From positions 1-64,000 of the forward strand of contig NZ_NFLL01000005.1 of NCBI RefSeq assembly GCF_002160895.1: a DNA stretch of 64,000 nt. The letters run 5' to 3'. This DNA is from Faecalibacterium sp. An122 (lineage in GTDB: Bacteria > Bacillota > Clostridia > Oscillospirales > Ruminococcaceae). Position 1 is the first letter of the stretch, and every line of letters begins with the position of its first letter. A program made the translations under genes and the position numbers. Shown piece after piece: positions 62,057-64,000 of the stretch. The notes under the pieces were generated by a model, which ran no database searches, was not told the DNA's origin, and was given only the letters and a program-made list of their open reading frames with translations.

Positions 62057-62210
62057 GCTGGCTCCTTCCTCCGGCGGGCGCAGGGGAGAGATCCCCCGGC
62101 CCGCCCGTTTTCATCAAAAATTCCGGCCAGGGCGCACAGGCTGCGGGGCCGGTGAACTTGGCCGGAACAGAGAAATTTTCAAAGGCCCGGCAGAGGGACC
62201 CGCAGGGGCC

Positions 62211-62789
62211 TTACCGGTTGTACTTGTTCTGGGCTTCCCCCAGACGGCCGGCCATGATGAGCCGGGCGGCGGCTTCCAGGTCGGGGAAGCGGTCCTTCAC
62301 CGCCTTGGCGTCCTCCTCGGGGAAGCGGCCCAGCACCCAGTCGGCCAGGTCGTAGTCGGGGCGGGGCTTTTCGCCCACGCCGATCCGAATCCGGGGGAAC
62401 TGGTCGGTGCCCAGACGGGCAATGATGCTCTTGAGGCCGTTGTGGCCGCCCGCCGAGCCGGAGGGACGAATCCGCAGCTTGCCGGGGACCTGGGTGATGT
62501 CGTCGCACAGGGCGATCACGTGGTCGGGGGGAATCTTGAAGAAGCCGGCCAGGGGGGCAATGGAGTCCCCCGACAGGTTCATATAGGTCAGGGGCTTCAG
62601 GAGGCAGACTTTGTGCCCGTCCACCTCGGTCTGGCCCCACAGGCCCTGAAACTTTGCCTTGGACACCGACACGCCCCACTTGTCCGCCAGGTAATCCAGG
62701 GCGGAAAAGCCGGCGTTGTGCCGGGTGCCGTCGTATTTGGCCTCGGGGTTGCCGAGGCCGGCGATCAGCCAAATATCATTTGTTATCAT
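62211..62789 (-). CDS. pth: Peptidyl-tRNA hydrolase
   Basis: Pth recycles peptidyl-tRNA dropped from ribosomes. The 192 residues show WLIAGLGNPEAKYDGTRHNAGF with the catalytic His, KPLTYMNLSGDSI, the catalytic Asp in ALCDDIT, RIRPSGSAGGHNGLKSI and RIGVGEKP. The start ATG at 62789 lacks a clear Shine-Dalgarno (only AGAGCAA), and the promoter predicted at 62807-62834 gives a leader of about 10 nt, so initiation may be unusual. It shares an operon with mfd downstream. Confidence 0.95.
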   Translation of the reverse strand: MITNDIWLIAGLGNPEAKYDGTRHNAGFSALDYLADKWGVSVSKAKFQGLWGQTEVDGHKVCLLKPLTYMNLSGDSIAPLAGFFKIPPDHVIALCDDITQVPGKLRIRPSGSAGGHNGLKSIIARLGTDQFPRIRIGVGEKPRPDYDLADWVLGRFPEEDAKAVKDRFPDLEAAARLIMAGRLGEAQNKYNR

Positions 62790-62806
62790 AAATCGGTTGC
62801 TCTTGT

Positions 62807-62834
62807 ATTGTATGTCGTTTTTCCTGCAGACAAA
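62807..62834 (-). promoter_or_regulatory. pth-mfd promoter
   Basis: Minus-strand TTTGTC (62834-62829), 16-nt spacer, TACAAT (62812-62807). Confidence 0.5.
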
Positions 62835-62876
62835 CAGACAAGGCCGCACAGCCGGTGCGCAGCCTTGGTTTGCCTG

Positions 62877-62991
62877 GGGTATATCTGAAAACGCCTCCAC
62901 GCTGTCTCATTCTGCCCCAAAGCGATCTGCCGCGTTGCAACTGCATCTTTGGGGCGAATGGTCCAGCATGTTTGCATTCTCCGATACACCC
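62877..62991. repeat. MITE-like repeat, copy 3 (internal deletion)
   Basis: GGGTATATCTGAAAACGCCTCC at the left (quoted from 62877) and CCGATACACCC at the right, like the longer copies, but about 45 nt between two GTTGCA/TTGCA sites are missing, including the inner AGGAG/CTCCT hairpin. It lies between the GlmU-like gene and pth. Confidence 0.85.
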
Positions 62992-63013
62992 TGGGAATGG
63001 TGTGAATGGTCGG

Positions 63014-63778
63014 TCAGGTTTCGGAGCTCTGTTCCTCCGCCCGCTGCTGGGCCTCCAGGTCCTGCTTTTTGGCGATGTAGGCCTCCATCTTGGGTTCGGC
63101 CCAGCCTTCCAGATTGGACTGGCGGCCCCGGGCGATGCCCAGCGCCCCGGCGGGAACGTCCTGGGTGATGGTGCTGCCGGCGGCGGTATACGCGCCGTCT
63201 CCCACCGACACCGGCGCCACCAGGTTGGTGTTGCAGCCGATGAAGCAGTAGTCCCCGATGGTGGTGCGGAACTTGGACTGGCCATCGTAGTTGCAGGTGA
63301 CGGTGCCGCAGCCGAAGTTGCAGTATTTGCCCACGTCGCTATCCCCGATGTAGGTCAGGTGGCTGACGGTGTTGCCCCGGGCCAGGTTGGAGTTCTTGGT
63401 CTCCACGTAGGCGCCCAGATGGACGCCGTAGTCGGTGACGGTGCCGGCCCGCACATGGGTGAAGGGGCCGATGGCGTTGTGGGGGCCGATCTGGGAGGAG
63501 TAGATCTGGCTGGCGTTGACGGTGGTGCCGGCGCCGATTTCACTGTCCTCGATGAGGCTGTTGGGCCCGATGACGCAGTCCGGGCCGATCACGGTATGGC
63601 CCCGCAGGATGGTGCCGGGGAGGATTTTGGCCCCCGGGGCGATCTGGACCGTCTCGTCGATGCAGACGGTCCGGCTGTCAATCTGGACGCCGCGGGCCAT
63701 GTGGCGCAGCAGCACCGCCTCCCGGGCGGCCTCGGCTGCGTCCAGTGCGTCCCGCATGGCCTGGATGGTATCTTCCAT
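63014..63778 (-). CDS. GlmU-type glucosamine-1-phosphate acetyltransferase domain, stand-alone
   Basis: A 254-residue left-handed beta-helix protein matching only the C-terminal half of GlmU. Hexapeptide repeats begin at about residue 40 (IAPGAKILPGTILRGHTVIG). GlmU-specific acetyltransferase motifs follow: IGPFTHVRAGT, GAYVETKNSNL, the catalytic His in VSHLTYIGDSDVG, FGCGTVTCNYDG and LVAPVSVGDGAYTAAG. It lacks the N-terminal uridylyltransferase domain. It probably makes GlcNAc-1-phosphate from acetyl-CoA, with a separate uridylyltransferase elsewhere, feeding MurA. The start has AAAGGAGG nine nt upstream. Confidence 0.88.
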   Translation of the reverse strand: MEDTIQAMRDALDAAEAAREAVLLRHMARGVQIDSRTVCIDETVQIAPGAKILPGTILRGHTVIGPDCVIGPNSLIEDSEIGAGTTVNASQIYSSQIGPHNAIGPFTHVRAGTVTDYGVHLGAYVETKNSNLARGNTVSHLTYIGDSDVGKYCNFGCGTVTCNYDGQSKFRTTIGDYCFIGCNTNLVAPVSVGDGAYTAAGSTITQDVPAGALGIARGRQSNLEGWAEPKMEAYIAKKQDLEAQQRAEEQSSET

Positions 63779-63945
63779 AACAAAGAACCTCCTTTAAGCA
63801 AAAAAGAAAATAAGCCTGGAAAAACCCTTTGGGGGATTTCCGGCGAAAAAGCAGGGAAAATGCCGCCGCCCGGCCTGCTGTCCCAAAGACGGGACTGCAC
63901 CGGCCTTCCCGGGCGCGGAGGATGAAAAGAACTTCCAAACTTATC
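63779..63945 (-). promoter_or_regulatory. Structured leader of the GlmU-like gene
   Basis: A 165-nt leader with CCGC-GCCCGG pairing to CCGGGC-GCGG around an inner GTCCC/GGGAC hairpin (about 63861-63918), then GGAAATCCC/GGGTTTTTCC (about 63819-63842) followed by a U-rich tract. The second hairpin resembles a weak terminator, so attenuation is possible. Confidence 0.4.
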
Positions 63946-63952
63946 CCAGTAT

Positions 63953-63981
63953 ATATTAACGTAAAAGCCTCATTTTTTCAA
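63953..63981 (-). promoter_or_regulatory. Promoter of the GlmU-like gene
   Basis: Minus-strand TTGAAA (63981-63976), 17-nt spacer, TAATAT (63958-63953). Confidence 0.65.
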
Positions 63982-64000
63982 GGGAAATGCACAAATTTGT

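Noticed and set aside
63861-63918. Cobalamin riboswitch, because the leader has GGGAAGGCCGGTGCAGTCCC
   Set aside because: Only a short GGTGCA-like core fits; the rest of the conserved elements, including the CCCGCCACTGT box, is absent.

Overview
The window is a GC-rich chromosomal segment from an anaerobic, low-oxygen-tolerant clostridial Firmicute. The best guess is the Faecalibacterium/Gemmiger/Subdoligranulum side of the Oscillospiraceae (Ruminococcaceae). The evidence is the murA-ftsZ context, spoIIR, rubrerythrin, an aspartate-ammonia ligase, a homodimeric-type isocitrate dehydrogenase, an enzyme I/HPr pair, strong AGGAGG ribosome binding sites and sigma-A promoters with 17-nt spacers. 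The taxonomic guess is inference; gene calls rest on motifs read directly from the translations. No phage, transposase or CRISPR array is visible.

Layout. 1-3.2 kb: end of murA, ftsZ and a coiled-coil protein. 3.4-8.6 kb, minus strand: HD-domain protein, PC4-like protein, a proline-rich small protein, a peptidoglycan-binding protein, spoIIR, ispE, an aminotransferase and its Lrp-type regulator. 8.8-16.5 kb: ACT protein, UPF0210, DUF378, asnA, cysS, a secreted protein, class II aldolase and an OGG-type glycosylase. 17.2-22.3 kb: an rRNA methyltransferase followed by a large membrane protein that looks like a P-type ATPase with its catalytic motifs eroded, then rubrerythrin and a DUF6465-like protein. 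tRNA-Leu(CAA) lies at 22.8 kb.

23.2-36.3 kb is a ten-gene exopolysaccharide locus, all on the plus strand and mostly overlapping: GT2, polyprenyl-phosphate sugar transferase, two Wzz-like copolymerases, GT2, Wzy-like polymerase, LicD, GT4, GT2 and Wzx flippase. The second Wzz-like protein carries a C-terminal degenerate EAL domain, which suggests a chain-length regulator that reads cyclic di-GMP directly. No Wze/CpsD tyrosine kinase is present. This locus is the most novel system in the window.

36.4-46 kb: ftsK/spoIIIE, a YgiQ-type radical SAM protein, a metallo-beta-lactamase lipoprotein, a polar amino acid ABC transporter and a DUF4830 protein. 46.2-50 kb: ptsH (position 46 is Lys instead of the regulatory Ser), ptsI and a 6-phospho-beta-glucosidase. 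50-54 kb: a 54-residue membrane peptide, a CDF metal transporter, an aminotransferase and icd. 54.2-64 kb, minus strand: a hairpin-rich non-coding stretch, DUF47-Pit phosphate uptake, a carboxymuconolactone decarboxylase-cupin fusion, a PrsA-like lipoprotein, mfd, pth and an acetyltransferase-only GlmU.

An intergenic repeat family with GGTGTATCTGA-type inverted ends occurs four times: two near-full copies (17.0 and 39.3 kb), one with an internal deletion (62.9 kb) and one 39-bp miniature (45.3 kb). It has the look of a non-autonomous MITE.
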